Positions 33,774-47,100 of a DNA stretch of 64,000 bases are shown here, in pieces. The notes beneath the pieces were generated by a model. It saw nothing but the letters and a program-made list of their open reading frames with translations. It ran no database searches and was not told the origin of the DNA. Source of the stretch: Plotosus lineatus (Eukaryota > Chordata > Actinopteri > Siluriformes > Plotosidae); NCBI GenBank assembly GCA_024760905.1, contig CM045733.1:36040001-36104000 (forward strand), read 5' to 3'. Both the position numbers and the translations under genes were made by a program. Within the stretch, counting starts at the first letter, position 1; each line of letters opens with the position of its first letter.

Positions 33774-36313
33774 CAGTCTCCCTTTCTTCTCTCTCTCTTG
33801 ACCAAGTTGTGCAAGTCTACTTGCTCTTCTCACCATGAGGCATGTGGAGGTCTGAGTGCTTGCCATTTTGCACGAACGAGGGACCTTCCCTGCCACCATG
33901 GTCTGCAGTGAGTGCAGCTGCTGCAGCAGAGACCTGTGATAGTACAAACAACATCGCATCAAACATTTATACACATTCAAATATATTTATATTCATGAGT
34001 ATAAGCCCACACCACAAAGTTCATATTTCTGATTTTACTTAAAAAAGGAAGGAGGGACTGATTTACTTGTTGGTACTTTCAAGGTTCTCCACTTTCCTGC
34101 GTAGTTCACTGTTCTCACTAGAACACGTCTCAACCCTATGGATAGAAACCAGGTCATGATATATATAATAGTGATTATTTCTTTTTACAGACATCAGAAC
34201 TAATTACCCTAATTCAAATGAACACAACTACAGTCACTATCAGAGTTACGACCTAGATCGGTTCCGACCAACTAGTCGTAAGTCGGATAGGTTGTAAGAC
34301 GGAGGTTTAACACAACGAAACCGAAACCATCCAGCACTCGCTATGAATTCATGTGAAGCGTATTCTTCACCTGCACGTTCTTTCAACATGCAAAACAAAC
34401 CTGTAGCCTTACTTTGCACTACTTGCAACATCACTTTCACATTTCTTTGCCTATTATCTTCCAACCACGTGTATAGCAACTTTTCCATCTCTGCAATTGG
34501 TCCTTCATGCTGTTTTGTGATGATAGTTGACTTAATTGTGGCTGCTGCTTTCAACGTTTCCTTAATGTGGTCATTGCCCTTCAAAATAGTGGACACCATG
34601 GAGTGGGAAAGATGGAGATCTGATGGAATTTACTTTATTTCCTCCTTCAAACTGCTTTATCACTTTTATCTTCGTCTCCAATGACAGTGCTGTCTTTGCT
34701 TTCTTGGTAGAATTGCCAGCTGATGAATCGGACTTCCTCTTGGGGACCATGGTACAGTAAATGAATGTAAAATTGTACTGTAAAAGAGATGTTACTGCGA
34801 CGGTATCTAGTCACTGAGTGTAGTGTTAGAATGCTGCAAGTGTGAGATGCTGGGATGCTGTGCTGCCACAACTTCTTACGTGCTGCGCTGCCAGACATAT
34901 ACAGTAAACTCACAATAGGCATCTGCTAGACGTGGTCGTAAGTATGCGTGGTCGTAACTCGCAGACGTCGTAACCTGGATAGTGACTGTATATCTAAGCT
35001 GGGTGTGACATATAGATAGCGGTCTGTTTGGAGGATGTACTATGTAATGAGCGATCTGTATAGTGGGTGTGCAATATAGAGAATTGCGTGTCTAGTGGAT
35101 GCATATGTAGGGAAGTACCCCTATGGTGGATGTGTCGTGTGTGTGTCATAATGAGCTGTCTGGGTAGTGAGTGTGTCAACAACATACTTTTTCTCAAGAG
35201 CATCCACATATTCTTTTTTCTTCCTGCGACTTTCCTGAGCAGAAATCTGAGAAACAGAGATTATGACATGGTGTTACAATCATTTAACACAGCCTACAGC
35301 GCACGCCCACACACACGCCCCACACACACAAAACATAGAGCACCAAAATTCATATGGCAATTCAATATTCATTATAAACATGGGGTTTAAAAACACATTT
35401 TACAATTCAATATGAAAAACAGCAATGCAATCCTTAACTCGTATCAAATTATTCTAAATCTTAAAAAATAATTTTAAAATGTATTGACTTGTAGTTAAGT
35501 GTTGTTAATGAATTGTACTCGTGGGCTGCACGGTGGCGTAGTGGTTAGCACGTCCATCTCACAGCAAGAAGGTCCTGGGTTCGATTCCTAGCTTGGGTGG
35601 GCATGTTCTCCCTGTGCTTGCTCTGGGTACTCTGATTTCCTCTCACAGTCAAAAAACATGCACAGTTGGTGTTGCCCCTGCGATGGCCTGGAAAGCTGTC
35701 CAGCGTGTACTGTGCCCTCGCCTTGAATTGACTGATTTGGATTAAGCAGTTCAGAAAATGGATGAATGAACGAACTGTAGTCACCATGCTCTTTTTACAA
35801 CAAAATTCAAACTATCAAACCGCTCATCAAGGCGTGAGCAGCATTACTTCAACGTTCAGTTGCTACATTCCCTCCCACCGCACCATTTATTTATCATTAC
35901 AGTCGGCCCCCAATTTACGAAGACCCCTTTGTACGAAATCCCCAGATTACGAAAAACATTTTCTTAAACTTTCTGTTCCCGAAATACGAAACAACCCCTT
36001 CTTACGAAAAGAAATGCAAAATTCAAAAGCGCCAATCAAAATTTCACACGACACGCCAGTTGCTCTCTCACTGGCTGTCTCTCAACATTCCGCCCCGCTG
36101 GCCTCCCAGATAGAGCCAGAAGGAAACTTCACTCTTTAGTTTAGTTTTTTAAGTTGTTTTAATTCAGTAAATGTTTAATAAATGTGGGCGCATTTGAGCT
36201 CATCTGGAATTCCGATCCCTCAAGCAATCAAATTAAAGTTGAGTTTGTCAAGCAGGGAATGTGCTTTGAATTCCACGTCTTGTGGGCATGGCTCGCAGCG
36301 CACGCGAGAGAGA

Positions 36314-36353
<40 letters not shown>

Positions 36354-36398
36354 AAGCGAGAGAGAAAGAAAGAGAGGGAGGGAGAGAGGGAGAGAGAC

Positions 36399-36453
<55 letters not shown>

Positions 36454-37354
36454 ATAAAAATGTTTAATAATGGTTTAATTAATAAATATGTTAATAAAAT
36501 GATTTAATATGCTAATAAAATGTTTAAATGGTTTAATAAATAATTTTCTTTTAACACATATTTCATACAAAATTGGTGTACTTATCAATTTTAAAGGGTT
36601 TATCCAGTCCAAGGACTGGAGACTTGGAATGAATTAGGCGTTTAACATGTAAGATGTGACCCCTACTTACGAAATCCCCGCTATACGAAAATGGCTCTGG
36701 AACGTGTTAATTTTGTAAATTGGGGGCCGACTGTATACCTAAATGCTGCAGCTTGTGTTAGGCTTACAGCAACTGGGAGAAAAGTTCCATGCAGCAGAAA
36801 CATTAAATTCTGACTATTTCTGGATGAACTTTAACAAATAAATACTGACATCATCAAAAACATGAGCTGCTTTGATAACCTTTGATCATATTTCTCTTCC
36901 TACAAATCTTTATCTCGAGTTCAAACTCAAATCTGAGACTTCACAGTGTTGTTCAATAAAAAAGGTAAACGTGTCATGTCTGAATTGCACCAGCACGAAT
37001 GGTACACAAATAAACACAAATAGCAAAAAGAATTACAATAAATACAAACCGTTCATAAATTGAAACAACCAAGGCAGGGTAGTTTAAAATAATTTAAATT
37101 AAGGATTGCCTTAAAACTTTGCGTATTAAAGCCATTGGAATTCAGGTGTTAAATATCTTACACAGACACACACCTTGTTTTTGATTTTCCTGCGGATCTT
37201 TTTTAGGGCCTTCTCCTCAGATTTAGACAGGGGTAGTTTAGTGGGAACAGGGTATCCCTCTGCAATCAGAGTGCGTCTCTCCTCTTCTGTCAACAGGAGG
37301 GGCCCAGAGCCCTGCAACTTCTGTCAGAGGGAGGGAGAGGGAGTGAGAGGGAGA

Positions 37355-37404
<50 letters not shown>

Positions 37405-37829
37405 ATAATGTTCATTGCATGTCCTCAGAACTCCTGACCGAGTCATTGAGAAGTGCTTGGTACAGAAACAGGCCATAGTAAGAAATACATAACAATTGTT
37501 AAAAAAGTACAGAAGGCACCTTTTTTATGAAAATAATATTGATACTAAATCCTTAAGCATCAGCTGATATCCAAATCCATCTATACCTTCTATAAAAATA
37601 TATAATAATTGTGAGTGTTCGTTCACACTCACATGAGGTGCAGTGAGCAGGGGCGAGTTGGACAGCGAGTTGGGTATTGAGGCGGTTGTTGTGCGCTGCG
37701 CCACCTTGAGGAGAGCTGGGTTTTCTGTTGGGATAGCAGGAGCGCAGGGGTGCACAGGACTCTGACTGCCCTCTGTGTCACTGCCATGAGAGCTGGGAGG
37801 AGTCGGGGGCATCTGTAAAGCCTCAAGTG

Positions 37830-37870
<41 letters not shown>

Positions 37871-40840
37871 CACGCACACACACCAGCCATTATAGTACGA
37901 TCTGTACAAATGCAGTGTGCTATTCAGTAAAACATGTCCAACTATATGATCTGAAGCATGCCCAGCAATCCTGTCTGTTTGTCCATGCTAGTTTATGTTC
38001 TGAATAAATATAAATACTGTAGCAGGATTACTGACATACAGCTCAACTGAGCGTTTACCTTTAGGGGAGAGGTTCAGGAACCGATCCACTTCATGTGGCT
38101 CCAGTTTAATCTGTGGGCTGAAAATCTCGTCGTCCTTTATCTACATACAACCATCACACACAGACAATATATGATATTCAATCCATTACTAGGATACACT
38201 GTGACAAACTCATGGTTTACTTCAAACCTCAGTAAGGAGTATGTAGGACTCAATTAAAAAAAACAAACAAAAAAAACCCTCACCCCCCTTTTTAATTACT
38301 TTTTTATTATTATTATTTCGGACACCCATTTTCTCCCATAATTTTAGTTGTATCCAGTTCCACCTGTCAAGTGTTGACTACCCTATAACATGACCACCAC
38401 AAACCAGGGAGGGGCATGATATGCCCCATCCATGACATGCAATGCTACCATCCACTTCACTGTGCATACGTATTTGGGGGCGGTCTAAGACACATGGAGG
38501 GAAACCGTATCCCTCTCACAGACACACGATTGGCTTGTGATCACTGTGAGTGACCGGGAAGTAAACGTATTCTCTCATAAACTCCTGGTCATGAATGGCA
38601 TCAACCCGAATTTGATAGTCACACACCTTGTCGATGTGCCACCCGGGAGCCTCCCCTGTCATTATTATTAAAAATATGCGTATATATTGTAGATATAAAG
38701 ACACCATTAGATAAATCCAATCCCAATAGGGCTTTCAACTTTTTCAGTAAACACATCTATTATAAATACAGCACACTCCAAATACAGATATAAATACTAT
38801 TATGTATTCACAGCTACATCCACTCAGTAAGCTTGAGGAGTTTTAAGCTAAACACAATGAGACAGACCTGCGTAGGGATCTGTGTGGCATCTGAGAGGGA
38901 CGCACTGGTCACTAGTTCAACTGCATGTGTGAGAGTCACTGTGGGTAGCAGTGGTGGAGAACCACACGGCAGCGACTCCATCTTCAGCTGCAACATCTCC
39001 TTCTCCTCCACCTCCTGCTCCATAGACCAGTCCTCGCTGTCTGACTCTCCTGCACACAGAAAACACATCACTCACCATCATCTCCATGACCACCACCATC
39101 ATCACCACCACAGCTATTCACACTCACACCTATGAACAATTTGGAACATCCGATTAGACTGATGTTGAGGTCTTTGGACTGTTGGAGGAAAATGGTTTAC
39201 CTGGAGGAAACGCGGCTAAGCACAGGGAGGACATGCAAACTCCACAGAGAATCCTTGCCGAGCTGTGGACATGAACGCAGGACCATGTCACAGTGAGGGG
39301 GACGTGCTAACCAGTACGCAACAATGCTGCTGACCACCACTATCACCATCATCATTATTACTGATAACCATAAAATACTGTGGACCATGGCTATCGGTGA
39401 TTGGTTGAGGGTGGGCACCATATCATCATGGTCACTTAGTTTGGAGTTTTAAGGTAAAAACACATCCCTCATGAATAAATAGTCTATACAACAAAAATTA
39501 AAAGAGGAGGGGTTTAGGACACTGATCTATAAAGTTCCATTATCTATCCTTGGCTGTGACACTCACCAGGTTCGCTGCTGGTTTTCTCCATAGTCAGATG
39601 GGAGAGGGGCGACTGAGGCCGCGAGTCACCGCTCAAAGAGTAACTATGCTCAGCCTGGATGTGAGGAGGCGGAGGAGAGGTAGGGTTCAGCTCTTCCTCC
39701 ATGTCCATCATTTCGCTCCTCCCAGACAGGAATGGGTCACTCAGAAGCTGACCCAGCAGGGCCTCCTGAGACAAGTCATCCAGAAGCTCGGTGAAATGCT
39801 GTAGGGGACACAGAGAGAAAGACAGATAAGAGACACAACACTGTCTGTGAAACTGCAAACAAGAAAGAAATCAGATGAGATATGCTTTACTTGTATACAA
39901 AATATAAACAGATATAAAATGTTAATCATTGTTCTTATGGTTTACATTTTAATAGTAACCCTAAATATTTAAGTACTGAATCAATCCTGAATGGAATAAA
40001 TGTAATCCTAAAGTAAATGCCTTCATTACTCTGAATTGGCTGAAGTAACAAATGATGGATAAAAGAACACACACACACACACACACACACGGATCCCTAA
40101 CTTTCTGCAGTTAATCTGGACTGAGATCCCCCTCCGACCATCGAATTCCGTGAAGTAGGATCAACCCCCCGACTAACATATACGTACATGTCTGTCTGTC
40201 TTCCTTTCGGCTTTTTCCCTTTTACTCGGGAGTCACCACAGCGAATCATCCGATTCGCACGTTTGATACGTACATGTATATGTGTATAAAATATCAATAA
40301 ATACATATTCAATGCTATAAATGCTTATAACAACAATTAAACATTCAAAAATAATGCATAAGATATAAATAACAAATACACACACATACATTTTTTCCAC
40401 AAATAGTCATCAAATTAAAAAAATAAGGAAATTAAGGAAGAATATGGGAAACAGTTAAGGAAAGTGCCACAAAACAAGGCTAATTATGCAAAAAGAAATC
40501 CAAATTAAACAAAACAAAACAAAACAAAACAACTCAAACCCCCCCTCCATCAAAAGTACTTACATTTTTATGTGCGGTGCACATTTGAGTGAGTGTGTAC
40601 GCGCATCTGTGTGTGTGCGCGCATAAAAATGTATGTATGTGTATTTATATTTATTTCCATCTTCTGCATTATTTTTGAATGTTTAATTGTTATTATAAGC
40701 ATTTATGGCATTGAATATGTATTTATTGATATTATATACACATATGCATGCATGTATAAGTCAGTCAGGGGGTCAATCCTACTTCGCGGAATTCGACGGT
40801 CGCAGCGGGCTCTTAACCGCGGAACGTGAGGGATCCCTGT

Positions 40841-40916
<76 letters not shown>

Positions 40917-43900
40917 TGGTAAGTCATTACCCTTAGTGTGAACGATATAATGTTCATGTTATTATTACTTGGCAGTTGAGAGCTTATAGAAATTGTACTA
41001 AAATAAAGTAATATGATAGTCATTACATTTACATGGACAGGAACTTTCCAAGAGCGCTTCTAGAAATATTACTAAAGAGGGACAAGTAGATCAAAAACAC
41101 GCATTCATTGACCTTTCACGTTTTATGCGTACTCAGACAAACACATGATCTGTCCAAGTTGGAGATGAAGTTGAACTTCGAATAATCTAATTAGCTTCCG
41201 ACATTCAATCTAATGGAAACTTCCTGCCGAAGTAAATGTAAAGACTGAAAGAATAAAAATGCATTAAATGTTGAAATGGGTCATGAGTTGAGACCATTCT
41301 TAAGCTGTTCCCTGTATATTCTCATTCTTTTCTTATTTGAGGCAAGTGAAAATTCCTTCAATTGTTTTAAGGAGCAGGAACTATCTGCATTATATAAAAC
41401 ATTCTAATCCCTACGATGGTGAATGTCCGGTGTTGAATCTTCATACAGAAATATACTTTGTAATGACTAGTTTCATGTGACAGTTCAAGAAACGTGCTTT
41501 GTACCTACTCATTTTCTACTGCCCTGGTTTTCTTCCCCAGGTTCCACTGCAGGACCAGGGGGTGGTGCTTTTTAAATTACACCCTATATATGCGGTTAAA
41601 TGACTTGCAGCAAAATTCTTTCGATATCACATTTCACAGCCGGCATTCCAGAGTCGAAATAACACCACAAACCACTGTTGTAACAAGTTGACTTTCACTC
41701 CACCAATCAGAGGCCATCTAATCTCATTCGGCTCCATCAGTAACCTTGAGCTCTTCCTCAGATATCTGGCTGGAGGACAGGGTTTTTCCTCCCCCTCCGT
41801 CTCATCCTGCAAAGGAACGTGCTGCCCTGAAACAGGTCAAGACAAGTTTAAAGCACTAGGTTCAAACCCTAGCTGAGATCGGCCGCTGCTTGTCCTCAGA
41901 ATTCAGACATTTTCCTTAACATTCTGCCCTGGAGCAGCCATTTTTGACAGATTTTAGTTCATCCAGGCCAAGTTGATCAACCTCTGCTCAATTACATAAA
42001 TGTAAACTTTGGCAGATTTTTTTTTTTTTCTTTTTTGCATCGGTGAAATTCCTGAGAGAGGATGAGATGGGATGAACTTGTTTGTTAGCTTAAAACAGGC
42101 TATTGCTGCTCATCCTGAAACTCTGGAATTATTTGGTAGAACGTTCTTCAATGTTAGACGATTGCAAATAATTGCTTACAAAGCATACAAGAAGCAGTAC
42201 GACTCGAGAAAGGATTAAGTTACTTTAAGAATGTTGAAATATAACTCTAGGTACAACAAGACATTGTGTTCAAGATCTGACTGTACATTCTGCAGGGAGG
42301 GGCATACTGTCAATCCACTGTCAATCATAATCCTAGCCAATCATGAATGTCTGTGAGGTCAGTTATGCAGAAGGGTGTGAACAGCCCTCTTCGCTGAGTG
42401 CGATATCCCTTTAAGTTTGGTAACCATTATAAGATAAGGGGAAGCTGATATATGTGTGAGTGAATTGATCATGCAAAATCTTGAATTTTATAAACTATCA
42501 GGACAGCATAAACCATTCCCTGACAGAGGCAAGACAATTTCCTATTTAGAGTGGCTGAAGAATATGGGGCAGTGGTGGTCTAGTGGTATAGGGCGCTGGA
42601 TCGCTGATCCAAAGGTTGGGGGTTCGAGTCCCACTCTCCACAGGGTTGTCACTGTCCCCCCCAGTGCAGCTAACTGGGTTATCAAAGGCGGGCCATGTCT
42701 CTCACTGTCTATGGTGAGAGGCATGTAAAAGAACCATTGCTGACTTTCGTAAAGAGTAGCTGCAAAGTCGTCAGCGTGTTTCTGTCCCTTGCTAAAGGGT
42801 TGTGACAGGAAGGGCATCCGACGTAAAAAACCTCTGCCAAATCAAATGTGCGAATCAGATGATTCGCTGTGGCGACTCCCGAGTAAAAGGGAAAAAGCCG
42901 AAAGGAAGACAGACAGTGGCTGAAGAATGTGATTTATTTGAAAACATAAATCTTAAAAACAGAAAAGGTTTACAGAACTTTAAAATTTTTACAGCTGAGC
43001 CATATTTAAAAACTATACATGAGGAAAACCCAAAGCCGTCAGCGTGTTTCTGTCCCTTGCTAAAAAGGGTTGTGACAGGAAAAAAAGCATCCGACGTAAA
43101 AACCTCTGCCAAATCAAAATGTGCGAATCAGATGATTCGCTGTGGCGACTCCCGAGCAAAAGGGAAAAAGCCGAAAGGAAGACAGACAGACATGAGGAAA
43201 AACCAAAGGGTTTATAGTTTAGTAATAGTAAAAATTATGTGACCAGGTTGCATCTCTTTTTGAATACAGAATCCTGACATCTTATTGGCCCAAAAAAGCC
43301 ACTGCCGAGTGTGATATTGAAAATACACAGGTATATGATTGAATGAGGGGTAATAGGGTTAAAAGTCATGGATGTGTGTGTGTGTGTGTGTGTGTGTGTG
43401 GGGAGGGACTGATCCAGTAAACAATAGCAGATTGATTGGTGCAGATCAGGACACAGGTCAAACAAAAACCCCTTTTAGCAGCTCAGACCTACAAACTCAC
43501 CCGCACAAGGCAATGCACTCAGTGTCAGAAAGGCGGCATCACCAAGTTCACTGGAAAAGAAATTAGAATGGAGATGTGTTGTGTTTACCAACCGGGTAAC
43601 GGGCATGATGCTGGCAGGGGCCTACTTGTAAAACATTTTTAACTCTTTCCAACATTAGAAAAGTGTTTTAATACTGGGCACAAAACCCTGAGATTCAGGA
43701 ATAAGTTACAGATGGGAAACATCCAAAAATAATGAGATAAATAGCTGTCTGGGTTTATGGACTTGGGTTAGTCTTAAACCAGGGGAAAATATGGAGAAAG
43801 TAGCACAGACTCACAGTGAGCTGTAAATGATGGCAATAATTCAAACATGTGGTTTCAATTACAGACTGAGTCAAAGAGAGAGAAAGAGAGACAGAGAAAA

Positions 43901-44095
43901 GAGTGGAGAGAGAGAGAATGTAAGAGCACAAGAGACAGAAAGAAAGTGAGAATGAGAGCAAGAAAGAGACAGAGAGAACATGAGAGCATGAGAGAGAAAA
44001 GGGGATTAAATATAGTCTTTATGTAAAATCAAGCTGAAGACCTTTCAAGTCAGAAATCTCTGGCTTTTTAACCAGCATTAGCTCACATCAAATAA

Positions 44096-44176
<81 letters not shown>

Positions 44177-47100
44177 ATCTGATCATTTTACATGGCTTAG
44201 TGATCACACCCATATAATGACATTTATACAATACTGTACAATCTGATTGGTTCACATGTGGGAGTTAACAGATATCCTGAGTGGATAAAGTCTGAATCCA
44301 AAAAGCTGACAGGCACTCGCGTTAACAGGTGAAATCAATACTTTTGGTTTGCCTTTCTTGTGTTTCTATGTAGCCAAATACAATATGTGTTTGTTCCTGC
44401 AGGCTATGGGAAGTGGGATGAACTATATGACACATATCTTAATATTTTAAGACATGACCCAATAGACAAAAAAATATAACTGAAATGAAATATATTAATT
44501 CATTCTTTCAGTTCCTGAGCCGCTTGTGCCTAATTAAGGTTACGGGAAGGCTGGCACCAGTTTCAGATGACTCCAGGCAAGGACAGGGTACACCTTGAAC
44601 AACTCGTCAGATCATCGCAGGGCATACGAAATATACTTCTTTAAGATTTTTGAACAAACCAGCATTGAATCGAGGCATACATAATATAGAAAATAGACAT
44701 TAAAAGAGTGAATCATCAATTCAGAAGATGAATTGTTGATATTTGAACTTAATAGCCAGATGAATATACACCTATCTTCAGAACTCCTTCAGAAGCTCCA
44801 CCCGCAAATTCATACAGACATTTTTCAAAGTTGTGATATGTGTTTGTGTTGTGCATGAAAAACTCCTCTGTTGTTGATTGGCTGGAATAATATTGTGTGG
44901 CTCACTCTAAGCCACTTTGTATTTGAGCTAGGATGTGGTACAAATCATTGGATATTTTCCAACAAATCACATGCAAAAACCGAAATCAAGAAATGTTCCC
45001 CTGACCTGGGGGTTACTACTTGGTAACTCGAGACTTATTCATTCATTTTCTGAGTTGCTTATTCCTAATTAGGGTCAGTGGGAGACTGGCACCCATCTCA
45101 GACAACTCTGGGCAAGGACAGAGTACACTCTGGACAGCTCATCGAGCCATTGTAGGGCAGAAACATGCTCTCGGCTATGCAGCCTACCCGTCACGAAAGT
45201 CAGCATTGGTTCTTTTATATGCCTCTCACTCAAGTCTCACACGGCCAGTATTCAATAACCCAGTTAGTTTGGGGGGGGTTGACAACTGTTGAACTGGCTT
45301 GACCACCCGACCTTGGAATCAGTAATCCAGTAACTTACCACTGGGCCACCACTCCCCTCAAGATGATTGAAATAATGAATGTTGTGTGTACAAGTAAGCT
45401 GCTGAATATGACAGCATAAATTCACTAGACACACTTGAATGATCTGCTAGACTGAAACCATGCCCGCGGAACCATGCTCACGGAGTTATTCCAACTGTCT
45501 GAATATCAGGAGAAAGAGTTACTAGTAGATTTCTATACCATCCAGAGATATACACAATAATTACAAAAGTGGGAGGTCTTAACCCCATCATTTCAGGGTG
45601 GGTTGTGAATGAGATCTGTTATTACATGTATGCTGACAGATTTGTGGGAAGACAATTATGGTGAATTATTCTGCATACTGGCTGTCCCTATGTGGAAAGA
45701 GGTTGCCCGGGGTGATGGAAAGTTCTAAAAAGGATGTCACGGTTTTTCTTTTAGTATGTGACAAATATAAAACGCTGGGATTTTGGGGATTTTTGCGGTG
45801 GGCTGATGAGGAATAAATCCTCTGCTCATTATAATGCTTTGTTATAAATAAAATGTACGGCTGTGGGTTAGTGGGTTCATGAGAGGTATTGGTTGAGGGC
45901 TGGAAAGAAGGCTTCTTTGTTGATTGTGTGTGAATAAGAAAGACTGAACAACAGCGCATGTGTCTGTGTTTGGAAAAGCAGGGATTGCTTACATGGAATC
46001 CATCCTGACAGATCTTGGTAGCTATATTAGCATTATTGTTATTTTAAGCAGTAGAATTTGGAAAGCAACATAATTTCTAGCTATGCTATGTGTACTTTTA
46101 GGTCATATGAAGAAGCCAAGTAGGGGAGGGACATGCAAACTGGGTTGATGATGCAAGAAGGGAAAACTAAACAGATGTGAATGCTATTTGACCAACATGA
46201 GTTTGCAATCTCTCTCTCGCTCTCTCTCGCTCTCTCTCTCTCGCTCGCTCTCTCTCTCTCACACACACACAAGGGTAAAGGTCATGCCTCTTGTGTGAAT
46301 CTGTACCTTGGTCATTGTTTATTCTGTGACCTAGTGTCATGATGTGGTCCAGCACATGGCCATTCCATTGGTTTCTAAGGACACAAACTAAAACCCTGGC
46401 CCTGATGCATCATCCCAACTAAAAAAAAACATACCAAACTCCATTCCATGAGGACCTCTTTCATTTAACAATCAAAGGGAGAGTTTGGTGTCCATTTGTT
46501 TGCATTTTTTTTCACTACACAGGTACATTATCTGTATTCACATGTGATTACAAAACCTGTCCCTGGAGATCAACCTTCCATATAATTTTTGTCTACTTTT
46601 TGCTAACAGTCCATCTAATCATTGCCTTCAGAAGTTCTTGATCAAGCTAAAAAAGATGTGGTGGATTATGGGTAGAGATAAAACCTGCAGGATGGTAGAC
46701 CTCCAGGAACTGGGCTGGTGACCCCTGACAACACTGGTGGATTCAAATTCACTTCGGGGTCAAAAGTATGTGGAAAGAGGCCTTGTACTCATACAGTGTC
46801 AGTAATTATCATTATTCATATCATTATTATATAAATTATTGTATGCCAGATCGCACTGACTGCAATGAAGGCCATGTTTCAAAGATTGTATTATTGTTTG
46901 GTAATACTCTCCATGTAGGAGTCAGATTTATACAAGCTCCTTTCTTAGATTTGCTATACGTACTATATACAGTAGAGCTTATAAACAGCGTCGTTAAAGC
47001 TATTCCTAGCTACAGTCATGATTGTCTTTGGAAGTGAAAGAAGTGGAGATCTACAAGATCACAACAATTTGTCAATAAATGTGCTCTAGATAGCAGCTGA

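Noticed and set aside
37525..37560. Extension of creb3l2 exon 5 into [16 protein letters not shown]
   Set aside because: It is intron read-through; the GTGAGT donor after LLTAPH and the phase-matched exon 6 give the conserved product.
38516..38707. Minus-strand ORF ending [14 protein letters not shown], like a LINE endonuclease SDH motif
   Set aside because: Only one short motif with no supporting neighbours; too weak to call a LINE.
42567..42640. tRNA gene (A box and B box present)
   Set aside because: The head is fused to a SINE body and tail, repeated many times with target duplications, and has no good acceptor stem or CCA context. Same for the other SINE heads.
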